Assembly (NCBI GenBank): GCA_025352865.1 | Contig: JANXSB010000660.1 | Coordinates: 1 to 5,523, forward strand | Length of the DNA: 5,523 bases | Direction: 5' to 3' | Origin: Chthoniobacter sp. | GTDB taxonomy: Bacteria; Verrucomicrobiota; Verrucomicrobiia; Chthoniobacterales; Chthoniobacteraceae | Shown: in pieces, positions 1 to 5,523 of the stretch | Numbering within the stretch: position 1 is the stretch's first letter | Layout: each line of letters begins with the position of its first letter | The notes under the pieces: model-generated | The model's input: only the letters and a program-made list of their open reading frames with translations | What the model was told of the DNA's origin: nothing | Database searches by the model: none | Made by a program: the position numbers and the translations under genes

Positions 1-253
1 TGCGGATGTGCCCGGCAGGATAATGGGCCTCCAGCGCCGCGCTCGTGAGGTCGTTGACGCTTTGTTTTTTGAACTTTGCGCCGGGGTTGTTGTGCTCGTA
101 GGCGTACTGGCACTGGCTGTCTATGTCATAGCCTGCGGCCACGGAAATTCCGGCGTCGAGCAACCCGCGCGTGAGGCCGCCCGCACCGCAAAAAAGATCG
201 ACGGCGGTGGCGGGAATGGGTGGTTTGGTTTTGCGGGTGGGGTGGTGTTTCAT
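1..253 (-). CDS. C5-cytosine DNA methyltransferase, N-terminal part (runs off the window)
   Basis: This is the start of a DNA (cytosine-5)-methyltransferase, which transfers a methyl group from S-adenosylmethionine to cytosine in a specific DNA site. I translated it by hand on the minus strand from the ATG at 253-251; 84 residues are visible. After a basic leader comes motif I, the SAM-binding loop, as AVDLFCGAGGLTRGL (residues 17-31). Motif II-like GYDIDSQCQYAYEHNNPGA follows, where the acidic residue normally contacts the SAM ribose. The catalytic PCQ motif and the target-recognition domain lie beyond the left edge, so activity and specificity cannot be judged. The frame stays open upstream of the ATG, but homology starts just after it. 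The gene lies 99 bases downstream of the kinase fragment, same strand. It may belong to a restriction-modification system or be an orphan; no nuclease is visible. The family call is secure. Confidence 0.9.
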   Translation of the reverse strand, partial: MKHHPTRKTKPPIPATAVDLFCGAGGLTRGLLDAGISVAAGYDIDSQCQYAYEHNNPGAKFKKQSVNDLTSAALEAHYPAGHIR

Positions 254-314
254 GCTCCGCTCGGCGCGGACGCTGGCAGATGATTCGGATTGGCGCAAGA
301 TCGCTGGCGGAATT

Positions 315-332
315 CCCTTGCCGCGGCGAGGG
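315..332. repeat. 18-bp near-perfect palindrome between kinase and methyltransferase genes
   Basis: The sequence CCCTTGCCGCGGCGAGGG is its own reverse complement except for one symmetric pair (T/G), centred on CCGCGG. It lies in the 99-base gap between the kinase stop (353) and the methyltransferase start (253). It could be an operator for the methyltransferase gene or a short hairpin after the kinase gene. As RNA it would need to open central pairs to form a loop, and no T-run follows on the minus strand, so a classical terminator is unlikely. In such GC-rich DNA chance remains possible. Confidence 0.3.
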
Positions 333-352
333 CTGACGGATGTCCGCGCGTT

Positions 353-870
353 TCACGCCGCGCGCTGAAGGGTGAAGTCGAGTTGCAGGCCGCTGGGTTC
401 GCGGTTGCGGACGGTAACGCGGCCGCCGCAGGCTTCGATGCACGTTTTCACAATCGCGAGGCCGAGGCCGGTGCCGCCGGTCTCGCGGGTGCGGGCGGTG
501 TCGGGGCGGAAAAAGGGATCGAAGAGCTGGTCGAGCGCGTCGGGCGGGACGCCGGGGCCGGTGTCGCTGACGGTGAGGATGACGTGGGCGTTTTGCGGAC
601 GCGCGGAAATGGAGACGGGGCCGGCGGGGCGTCCGTCGCTGCCGAGCATGGGGCGGAAGGAATGGCTGCCATCGGCGCTGACGGGGCTGGCGTAGCGGAG
701 GGCGTTGCGGACGACGTTGCCGAGGGCGCGGGCGAGGAGGTCGGCGGGCACGTCGAGGGCGACGAGGCCGGCGTCCTTCGTTTCGCGAGCGATGACGCGG
801 GCGGCGAGTTCGGCGAGCGGCACGGGGCGGAGCGCGAGGTTTTTTCCGCCGCCACCGGCTTTGGAAAAGG
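353..870 (-). pseudogene. Sensor histidine kinase, C-terminal ATPase domain only (5' part missing)
   Basis: The last roughly 170 residues of a two-component sensor kinase are encoded, ending at the TGA at 355-353. The ATP-binding HATPase_c domain is complete: N box LGNVVRNALRYA (about 690-735), G1 box DTGPGVPPD (about 540-570), F box LFDPFFRP, and G2 box GGTGLGLAIVK (about 446-478). Such a domain phosphorylates a histidine in the preceding HisKA domain, which then passes phosphate to a response regulator. No His box, HAMP, membrane segment or sensor domain is present. Upstream of about 870 the minus frame stays open to 1918, but there it only mirrors plus-strand lamin-tail coding. The 870 edge is therefore my estimate of where homology ends (junction between 850 and 888). 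No response regulator gene is in view. It is either a truncated gene or the true end of a gene whose front was lost in a misassembly; the domain itself shows no decay. Confidence 0.8.
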
Positions 871-871
871 T

Positions 872-888
872 GTCATCACCGAGATGAC
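872..888. repeat. 6-bp perfect inverted repeat at the kinase/lamin-tail junction
   Basis: GTCATC (872-877) and GATGAC (883-888) are exact reverse complements separated by the five bases ACCGA. The repeat sits where recognisable minus-strand kinase coding ends and plus-strand lamin-tail coding begins. Short inverted repeats are known sites for inversion and for chimeric joins during amplification or assembly. The right arm also encodes part of the expected opening of the lamin-tail domain (VITEMTDEG), so it may simply be coding sequence. Confidence 0.4.
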
Positions 889-1591
889 GGACGAGGGCGA
901 GGACCAGTTTGAAATCCAAAACATCAGCAACGCGACCGTGAACACGACCGGCTGGTTCGTCCGCATCGGCGACACGCAGACGAATTCCGTCGCGGGCCTG
1001 AACACGCTGCACGCGACCACTTTCGCCCTGCCCGCGAGCATGACCGCGGGGCAGTGCATCCGTGTCACCGAAACCTCCGCGAACGCGAACGGCACGAGCA
1101 TCCTCTACTTCGGCGCGAGCATCGGCTGGAGCGCGATTCCGGGAAACGGGCGCGGCTGGATCATGCTTTTGGACAGCACCTCGGCGGTGAAAGATTTCTT
1201 CGCCGCCGGCTGGGACGCGACCACGCTCGCGTCGTTCAGCGTCACCATTGACAGCCAGGTGAAAACGCTCACCGGCCAGTGGAGCGGCGCGGGCGGCGTG
1301 GTCGGCTCGCGCGGTCTGAACGCCGACATACCCGGCGTCACGCTCGATTCCTTCCAGCGCACCGGCACGAGCGACAACAACACCTCCGCCGACTGGGTGT
1401 GGCGCAACAACGGCGACGTGGACGCCGCTCACCCCGCTCCAACTCGTCACCACCACCGTCGCGCAATCCGTGACCCTCGACACCGGCGGCGCGACGATAC
1501 TTTTTGTCCGCGTGGAAAATCGCGCCGTAGCCGCGGCTCGGACGGACGAAAGCCGGCGGTCGCGCTGGCGGGGAGCGGTGAACTTTGCTTT

Positions 1592-1598
1592 GGTGAGG
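1592..1598 (+). promoter_or_regulatory. Possible ribosome binding site for the redoxin gene
   Basis: GGTGAGG lies two bases before the ATG at 1601. The purine-rich core supports this start, but the spacing is shorter than usual, so initiation may also depend on translation arriving from the preceding frame that ends at 1604. The signal peptide beginning exactly at this ATG is the stronger argument for the start. Confidence 0.35.
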
Positions 1599-1600
1599 CG

Positions 1601-2191
1601 ATGAAATGGCTCGCCTTCCTCGCTGCCCTCGCGCTTTCCGCGCAGGCGGGGGAGATCGCGGTGACGGATCTGGAGGGGAAGGTGCAGCGCCCGCTGGCGG
1701 AGGCGGGGCAGGTGGCGACGGTGCTGTTTTTCGTGCTGCACGATTGCCCGATCTCGAATGGCTATGCGCCGGAGATCAGCCGCATCGCGCAGGAATATGC
1801 GGGGCGCGGCGTGCGCAGTTTTGTGGTCTATGGCGAGGGCGATCTCACGGCGGAGGAGGCGCGGAAGCATGCGCGGGATTACGGCTATCGCTGCCCGGCG
1901 CTGCTCGATCCGCCGCATGCGCTGGCGCGGGTGGCGGGGGCGACGGTCGCGCCGGAGGCGGCGGTGATTTCAGCGAAAGGCGAGGTGCTTTACCTGGGCC
2001 GGATCGATGACCGGGCGGCGGCGCTCGGGGTGCATCGGGCGGAGCCGAAGGAGCGGGATTTGCGCGTGGCGCTGGATGCGATCCTCGCGGGGAAGCCGGT
2101 GCGCGAGCGGTTCACGAAAGCGATCGGTTGCTATCTGCCGCAATCGGCGGAAACGTCCACGCCTCTAAAAGCGTCTCCTCCAAAACCATGA
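1601..2191 (+). CDS. Exported redoxin (thioredoxin-fold) protein with a lone active-site cysteine
   Basis: This 196-residue protein has a thioredoxin/AhpC-TSA-like fold and probably works outside the cytoplasm. Residues 1-16 form a Sec signal peptide (MKWLAFLAALALSAQA, cleavage before G17). The first strand VATVLFFVLHDCPISNGYAPE (38-58, approximate) places Cys49 at the end of the strand, as in TlpA/redoxin proteins. The usual CPxC is here CPIS, so the second cysteine is missing. VAPEAAVI around Pro118 fits the cis-proline loop. Two further cysteines are Cys98 (YRCPALLDP) and Cys177 in a C-terminal GCYLP motif, and either could act as resolving cysteine. The stop overlaps the next start by ATGA, so the two genes are almost certainly co-translated. 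The sequence before 1601 is open in the same frame, but the signal peptide shows the true start. A thiol reductant, peroxidase-like or copper-delivery role for the neighbouring monooxygenase is inferred, not shown. Confidence 0.85.
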   Translation: MKWLAFLAALALSAQAGEIAVTDLEGKVQRPLAEAGQVATVLFFVLHDCPISNGYAPEISRIAQEYAGRGVRSFVVYGEGDLTAEEARKHARDYGYRCPALLDPPHALARVAGATVAPEAAVISAKGEVLYLGRIDDRAAALGVHRAEPKERDLRVALDAILAGKPVRERFTKAIGCYLPQSAETSTPLKASPPKP

Positions 2192-3666
2192 GAATCCCCT
2201 CCGTCCTGCTCCTGCTCGCCACCGCCTGTTCCGCCGCCGAGGCGCTGCCCGACCATGTCACATTCACCGAGCACATCGCGCCGATCCTTTTCGCGAAATG
2301 CGCGGGGTGCCATCGCCCCGGCGAGATCGCGCCCTTTTCATTGCTGACCTACGCGGACGCGAAAAAGCACGCGAAGCAGCTCGCGGAGATCACCACCGAG
2401 CGCACGATGCCGCCGTGGCATGCGGACAAGGACAACCCAGCTTTCCTCAACAACCGCAGCCTTGACGAGTGGCAGATCGCGCTGCTCACGGCGTGGCAGC
2501 GCGGCGGCGCGGTCGAGGGCGATGCGGCGAAGCTGCCGTCCGCGCCGAAGTTTGCCGAGGGTTGGGCGATGGGCGTGCCGGACTTGGAGCTGAAGATGCC
2601 GGAGGCGTATCAGATTCCGCCGGAGGGCCGGGACACGTACCGCAATTTCGTGCTGCCGCTGAATTTCGCGGAGGACAAATGGATCAGCGCGATCGAGCTG
2701 CGGCCGAGTTCGCCCGAGGTGGTGCATCACGTCCTCATTTTTCTCGATACCGACGGCTCCGCCGCGAAGCGCGACGCGAAAGACCCGAAGCCCGGCTACA
2801 ACGGCTTCGTCAGCGTGGGCCTGACCTACGTGGCCGGATGGGCACCCGGCGCAGGGCCGCTCGTGCTGCCGCCGGATCTCGCGTGGCGCTTTCCAAAAGG
2901 CGCGAACCTCGTTCTCCAGACCCACCTTTCGCCGAAAGGTAAAGCCATGCAGGAAGCCACGTCCGTGGGCCTGCGTTTCGCGAAGGAACCGCCGCCGCAC
3001 ACCTATACCACGGTGCAGCTTCCGCCGCAGTTTGGCATCCTCAATGGCATCCAGATTCCCGCCGGCGAAAAGAACTACACGCTGCGCGATTCGTTCACGC
3101 TGCCGATTGATTGCGACGCCTTCGCCGTGGGCGCGCACGCGCATTACCTCGGCAAGCGCATGACCATGACGGCCACGCGGCCCGACGGCAGCAAGGCGAC
3201 GCTGCTCAAGGTGAGCGACTGGGATTTCGCCTGGCAGGAACAGTACGCCTACCGCGAACGCATCCCGCTGCCGAAAGGCACGCGGCTTGACACCGAAGTC
3301 ATCTGGGACAATTCCGCCGAAAACGAGCGCAACCCGAGTAAGCCGCCGGTGCCCGTCCACTGGGGCATCGCCTCGGCGGATGAAATGGGCAGCGTGACCG
3401 TGGGTGTGGTGCCGCGCAAAAACGAGGATCTCGAAGTCCTGCGCGCCGCGCTGACCGAGCACATCGCCGACGTGATGATCGACGCCGCGCAGCACTCGCT
3501 CGAACTGCCCGAGGGTCTCGGCAAGAAACTCGCGCCCGTCGCCAGCATGCTCAAAGGCTTCGACAAAAACGGCGACGGCACGCTGGACGATGCCGAGCGC
3601 GCCCCGGTCCGCACGCTCATCCAGTTCAGCGGCTTCCCCCGGCAGATGCTGAACGCTTCGCCGTAG
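2188..3666 (+). CDS. Exported cytochrome c / type II copper monooxygenase-like protein with C-terminal EF-hand
   Basis: The product is 492 residues, starting at the ATG that overlaps the redoxin stop. Residues 1-19 are a signal peptide; Cys14 lies in a poor lipobox (ATAC), so lipid anchoring is doubtful. Domain 1 (about 22-110) is a planctomycete-type cytochrome c: haem motif CAGCH at 38-42, with Met74 in TMPPWH a candidate distal ligand. Domains 2 and 3 (about 130-420) match the peptidylglycine-hydroxylating monooxygenase fold. CuH-type ligands are His180-His181 (VVHHVLIF) and His246 (QTHLSP). CuM-type ligands are His317 and His319 (GAHAHY) and Met400 (SADEM). Such enzymes use O2 and two coppers to hydroxylate a C-H bond; here the built-in haem could supply electrons. 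A canonical 12-residue EF-hand loop follows (459-470; D459, N461, D463, T465, D467, E470), suggesting calcium binding. No ribosome site precedes the ATG, consistent with translational coupling. Family members are usually annotated only by domain, and the substrate is unknown. Confidence 0.9.
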   Translation: MRIPSVLLLLATACSAAEALPDHVTFTEHIAPILFAKCAGCHRPGEIAPFSLLTYADAKKHAKQLAEITTERTMPPWHADKDNPAFLNNRSLDEWQIALLTAWQRGGAVEGDAAKLPSAPKFAEGWAMGVPDLELKMPEAYQIPPEGRDTYRNFVLPLNFAEDKWISAIELRPSSPEVVHHVLIFLDTDGSAAKRDAKDPKPGYNGFVSVGLTYVAGWAPGAGPLVLPPDLAWRFPKGANLVLQTHLSPKGKAMQEATSVGLRFAKEPPPHTYTTVQLPPQFGILNGIQIPAGEKNYTLRDSFTLPIDCDAFAVGAHAHYLGKRMTMTATRPDGSKATLLKVSDWDFAWQEQYAYRERIPLPKGTRLDTEVIWDNSAENERNPSKPPVPVHWGIASADEMGSVTVGVVPRKNEDLEVLRAALTEHIADVMIDAAQHSLELPEGLGKKLAPVASMLKGFDKNGDGTLDDAERAPVRTLIQFSGFPRQMLNASP

Positions 3667-3863
3667 CTAGTGGCGAGGCGGTGGCTCGACGGCCAGCGCG
3701 ACGGCGGGGAGCTTGGCGCGTACTGCACGCACAATTCCAGCTTGGCGTCACGAGCGGGACGTATCGCGAGGGGTGACTACCCGCCGCACCCGTTCAGCGC
3801 ATGAGAGCATCCGCGGGTCGAGATGCATCAGCGTGCCGAGTTAATTGGCACCGTTCGTCCGCG
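3667..3863. other. Convergent intergenic region
   Basis: This 197-base stretch lies between the stop of the copper monooxygenase (plus) and the stop of the small exported protein (minus). I see no convincing gene in it. It holds a 9-base direct repeat AGCTTGGCG (3710-3718 and 3739-3747) and the left arm of an inverted repeat that reaches into the minus-strand stop codon. No GC-rich hairpin followed by a T-run is visible on either strand. Confidence 0.6.
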
Positions 3864-3872
3864 TTACTCGGC
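3835..3872. repeat. 7-bp inverted repeat spanning the stop of the small exported gene
   Basis: GCCGAGT (3835-3841) pairs with ACTCGGC (3866-3872) across a 24-base loop. The right arm includes part of the TAA stop (3866-3864) of the minus-strand gene. It might act as a weak, possibly two-way transcription end for the convergent genes, but the loop is long and no T-run follows. I also compared it with integron attC sites: the core consensus is not met. Confidence 0.25.
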
Positions 3873-4313
3873 CCGTTTGTGAAGAGGGATGCTTTGCTGG
3901 ACTCGCTTCTTCGACTCGTCGATGAACGGTTGGAATTTCTTCTTGAGGCCTTCGAGCTCATCATTGGATGCGGCACCGATCTGAACATCGAGTCCCAGGT
4001 GACTGGGATCAATTCCAAGTTCGAGACGGATATGGACTAAAGGAGAGCCATTGTAAGAGCCCACGTACCAAAACGTCTGCATGTTCGGTGTCGGTTCCGG
4101 TTCTATGATCTCCTTGAAGCGGACAGGTTTGCACGGATTGAAGCCCTGTTCGAGAAGCCAGCGGTGAAGCGCGATGAAACTTGATACTTCTGAGAATGAT
4201 TCCTGGCTTCTTGCCCAGGCAATTGAACCTAAATTAGGGGGGAGTTCATCCGCGTTCATGTTCATGGAGCACAACGCGATGACGGCGGCGAGGAGGAGGA
4301 TTGAATGCTTCAT
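3864..4313 (-). CDS. Small exported protein of unknown function
   Basis: I do not recognise the family. The 149-residue product starts at ATG 4313-4311 with a clear signal peptide (MKHSILLLAAVIALCSMNMNA; cleavage likely before D22). An in-frame GTG at 4349 would add 12 residues ahead of the signal peptide and is less likely. The mature part has an early helix-like stretch (ESFSEVSSFIALHRWLLEQG), a single Cys, an acidic-proline segment (EIIEPEPTP), a beta-rich middle (TFWYVGSYNG, LVHIRLELGID) and a charged C-terminal helix (NDELEGLKKKFQPFIDESKK) ending basic. GC is about 50% in a hand-counted 60-base sample (3901-3960), against about 72% in a sample of the monooxygenase gene (2521-2580), pointing to recent acquisition or different selection. 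The bases before the ATG (ACCTCCC) give no Shine-Dalgarno match. It lies 86 bases downstream of the DUF1552 gene on the same strand. Confidence 0.75.
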   Translation of the reverse strand: MKHSILLLAAVIALCSMNMNADELPPNLGSIAWARSQESFSEVSSFIALHRWLLEQGFNPCKPVRFKEIIEPEPTPNMQTFWYVGSYNGSPLVHIRLELGIDPSHLGLDVQIGAASNDELEGLKKKFQPFIDESKKRVQQSIPLHKRAE

Positions 4314-4399
4314 GGGAGGTACTGTGAGCGTGAGCTTTCTAAGAAGCACGCTTCCGTGTTTGAAGAACGGACGGGGGCTTCACGGATGGGAGCGTCTCC

Positions 4400-5523
4400 T
4401 TACGCGTTTTCCACGCCCTTGAAATTCGCATCCTCCAGCCCGGCGAGTTCGCCGGTGCTGTCGGAGAATTTTTCGACGGGCGTGCCCATGCGTTTGAGCA
4501 TGGAGACGTAGAGATTGGTGAGCGGGGAGTTTTTCTCGTAGGCGAGGGCGCGGCCCGTGGCGATGGTGCCGCCGCCGCGGCCGGCGAGGACGATGGGGAG
4601 CGCGTGCGGGTCGTGGGCGTTGCCGTCGTGCATGCCGGCACCGAAGAGGAGCATGGAGTTGTCGAGCAGGGTGCGCTCGCCTTCGCGGATGGCGCGCATT
4701 TTTTCCAGCATGTAGGCGAACTGCGCGTAGTGCCACGTATTGATGCGCTCGTACTGGGCCATCTGCTCGGGGGCATTTTTGTGGTGGGAGATTTCGTGGA
4801 ATCCGCCGCTCACGCCTTCGAGGAAAGAGAAGTTGCGCGGGCTGACGGCGTTGCCAAACATGAAGGTGGAGACGCGGGTGGAGTCGGTCCAGAAGCCAAG
4901 CACCATGAGGTCGAGCATGATGCGGACTTGCTCCGTGTGGTCGCCCTTGCGCTCGCTGACGCGGGCGGGGTCGGCGTAGGCGTCGATGCGCGCACCGAGT
5001 TCTTTGACGGCCTTTTCGGCGAGGCCGTCGCTCTTCACAGTTTCGCTCTGGCGCTTCGCGTCAAAGGCGATGCGCTGCTCCACGCCGCGGACGCTTTCGA
5101 GATACTCATCGAGCTTCTGCCGGTCGTCCTTGCCAAGCCTTTGCTGGAGCCGTTTCGCGTCTTCGAGGACGAGGTCGATAACGCTGCGATCCTTCGCCGA
5201 CTCCGCGGCGCGGCCCGGCGTTTGCGAGCGGAAAAGGCGGTCGAAGGCGGCGCGCGGGTTGATCTCCTTGGTCAGCGGTGTGGTCGGCGTATTCCAGGAA
5301 ATATGCGCGCCGTAGAGCTGGGTGTAACCGACGTTCGTATCCACGCCGGTCGCGGGTGGGTCGATGCCGAGTTCGAGCGAGGGCAGCGCGGTCATGTGGC
5401 CGATGCGTTTCGCGGCGACCTGATCCATGGAGACCGCGCCGCTGCGGAGGTCGCTGCCGGTGGTGCGCGTGATCGTGGTACCGGTGAGAAAGCCGCCGGT
5501 CTTCACGTAATGGCCGTCGCCGG
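4400..5523 (-). CDS. DUF1552 (HxxSHH) family protein, C-terminal part (start beyond the window)
   Basis: The C-terminal 373 residues of a DUF1552 protein are read on the minus strand, ending with TAA at 4402-4400. The frame is open to the right edge (GDGHYVKTGGFLTG), so a GTG at 5506 is an internal valine codon rather than the start; about 80-90 residues are probably missing, judging from the usual family length. Hallmarks are SMDQVAAKRIG (about 5428-5396), PSLELGID, the family signature HEISHH (4798-4781), and the closing GAGMHDGNAHDPHALPIVLAGRGGG. The middle contains a helical, charged section (about 5190-5040). DUF1552 proteins of Planctomycetota, Verrucomicrobiota and Acidobacteriota are exported, and their genes usually sit beside DUF1592/DUF1588/cytochrome c genes; that partner would lie to the right of this window. 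The biochemical function is unknown; the His cluster suggests metal binding (inference). The coding region looks intact. Confidence 0.92.
   Translation of the reverse strand, partial: GDGHYVKTGGFLTGTTITRTTGSDLRSGAVSMDQVAAKRIGHMTALPSLELGIDPPATGVDTNVGYTQLYGAHISWNTPTTPLTKEINPRAAFDRLFRSQTPGRAAESAKDRSVIDLVLEDAKRLQQRLGKDDRQKLDEYLESVRGVEQRIAFDAKRQSETVKSDGLAEKAVKELGARIDAYADPARVSERKGDHTEQVRIMLDLMVLGFWTDSTRVSTFMFGNAVSPRNFSFLEGVSGGFHEISHHKNAPEQMAQYERINTWHYAQFAYMLEKMRAIREGERTLLDNSMLLFGAGMHDGNAHDPHALPIVLAGRGGGTIATGRALAYEKNSPLTNLYVSMLKRMGTPVEKFSDSTGELAGLEDANFKGVENA

Larger units (their letters stand above)
872..1604 (+). pseudogene. Lamin-tail-domain-like secreted protein, 5' truncated with probable frameshift
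   Basis: Residues from 872 to about 1429 read as a beta-rich lamin-tail-like (LTD) domain. It opens VITEMTDEGEDQFEIQNIS, continues through NTTGWFVRIGD, TLHATTFALPASMTAGQCIRV and GRGWIMLLDSTSAVKDFF, and closes with LDSFQRTGTSDNNTSADWVW. Such domains occur in exported or surface proteins of environmental bacteria, usually as one module of a longer protein, with an adhesion or binding role suggested but seldom proven. No start codon with a ribosome site or signal peptide precedes it; upstream sequence belongs to the kinase. Near 1425-1430 this frame turns into an Arg/His/Pro-rich non-protein-like string. The frame starting CTC at 1428 gives plausible protein (LTPLQLVTTTVAQSVTLDTGG) and stops at TGA 1602-1604, overlapping the redoxin ATG by ATGA. 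I infer one indel, real or a sequencing error. The LTD call is likely; the tail is less certain. Confidence 0.65.

Noticed and set aside
353..1918. A 521-codon minus-strand frame ending in a kinase domain
   Set aside because: Only the last roughly 170 codons resemble a protein. The rest is the reverse strand of the lamin-tail and redoxin sequence and has no sensor, HAMP or His-box features.
290..2191. A continuous 633-codon plus-strand frame joining kinase-region, lamin-tail and redoxin sequence
   Set aside because: Up to about 870 it is the antisense of the kinase ATPase domain, from about 1430 to 1600 it is compositionally non-protein-like, and an export signal begins at 1601. It is open only because GC-rich DNA has few stops.
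2338..3495. A 385-codon minus-strand frame opposite the copper monooxygenase
   Set aside because: It is Arg/His-rich with no domain features and mirrors a strongly supported gene, so it is an antisense shadow.
3835..3875. Possible integron attC-like site
   Set aside because: The right end reads GTTACTC, which does not fit the GTTRRRY core, and there is no integrase or cassette array.
3801..4040. A 79-codon plus-strand frame
   Set aside because: It overlaps the end of the small exported protein on the opposite strand, has no ribosome site, and its protein-like helix is the mirror of that gene's C-terminal helix.
4341..4390. Short inverted repeats between the DUF1552 gene and the small exported gene (TCCGTG/CACGGA and GAAG/CTTC)
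   Set aside because: Stems are only 4-6 bp, spacings vary and no T-run follows, so I do not call a terminator.
1..5523. tRNA, rRNA, CRISPR array, insertion sequence or origin
   Set aside because: I found no regularly spaced repeats, transposase motifs, cloverleaf or rRNA-like sequence in the window.

Overview
The window is GC-rich (a hand count of one 60-base stretch in the large operon gives about 70%). It looks like chromosomal DNA of a Verrucomicrobiota bacterium, or of a related Planctomycetota-type lineage. This rests on four products that are characteristic together in that superphylum: a DUF1552 (HxxSHH) protein, a planctomycete-type cytochrome c domain fused to a type II copper monooxygenase, an exported single-cysteine redoxin, and a lamin-tail-like secreted protein. 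The lineage is an inference from gene content; no rRNA or marker gene is present.

Layout. Positions 1-253 (minus) hold the first 84 residues of a C5-cytosine DNA methyltransferase, cut by the window edge. Upstream of it on the same strand, 353 to about 870 (minus) encodes the C-terminal ATPase half of a sensor histidine kinase. Its sensor and His-box half is missing. Around 850-888 kinase coding on the minus strand stops and plus-strand coding begins inside a lamin-tail-like domain that has no start of its own. A perfect 6-bp inverted repeat sits at that point. The lamin-tail fragment changes frame near 1425-1430 and ends at 1604. Two tightly coupled plus-strand genes follow: an exported redoxin (1601-2191) and an exported cytochrome c/copper monooxygenase/EF-hand protein (2188-3666), overlapping by ATGA. 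After a 197-base convergent intergenic stretch come two minus-strand genes: a small exported protein of unknown function with markedly lower GC (3864-4313), and the C-terminal 373 residues of a DUF1552 protein (4400-5523, start beyond the window).

How the parts may work together. The redoxin and the haem/copper protein are probably one periplasmic redox unit. The monooxygenase keeps all six copper ligands of the peptidylglycine monooxygenase fold and carries its own c-type haem, so it could receive electrons internally. The redoxin may serve as its maturation or thiol partner. The substrate cannot be read from the sequence. The left third (methyltransferase, half kinase, half lamin-tail gene) looks like a rearranged or wrongly joined region rather than a functional cluster.
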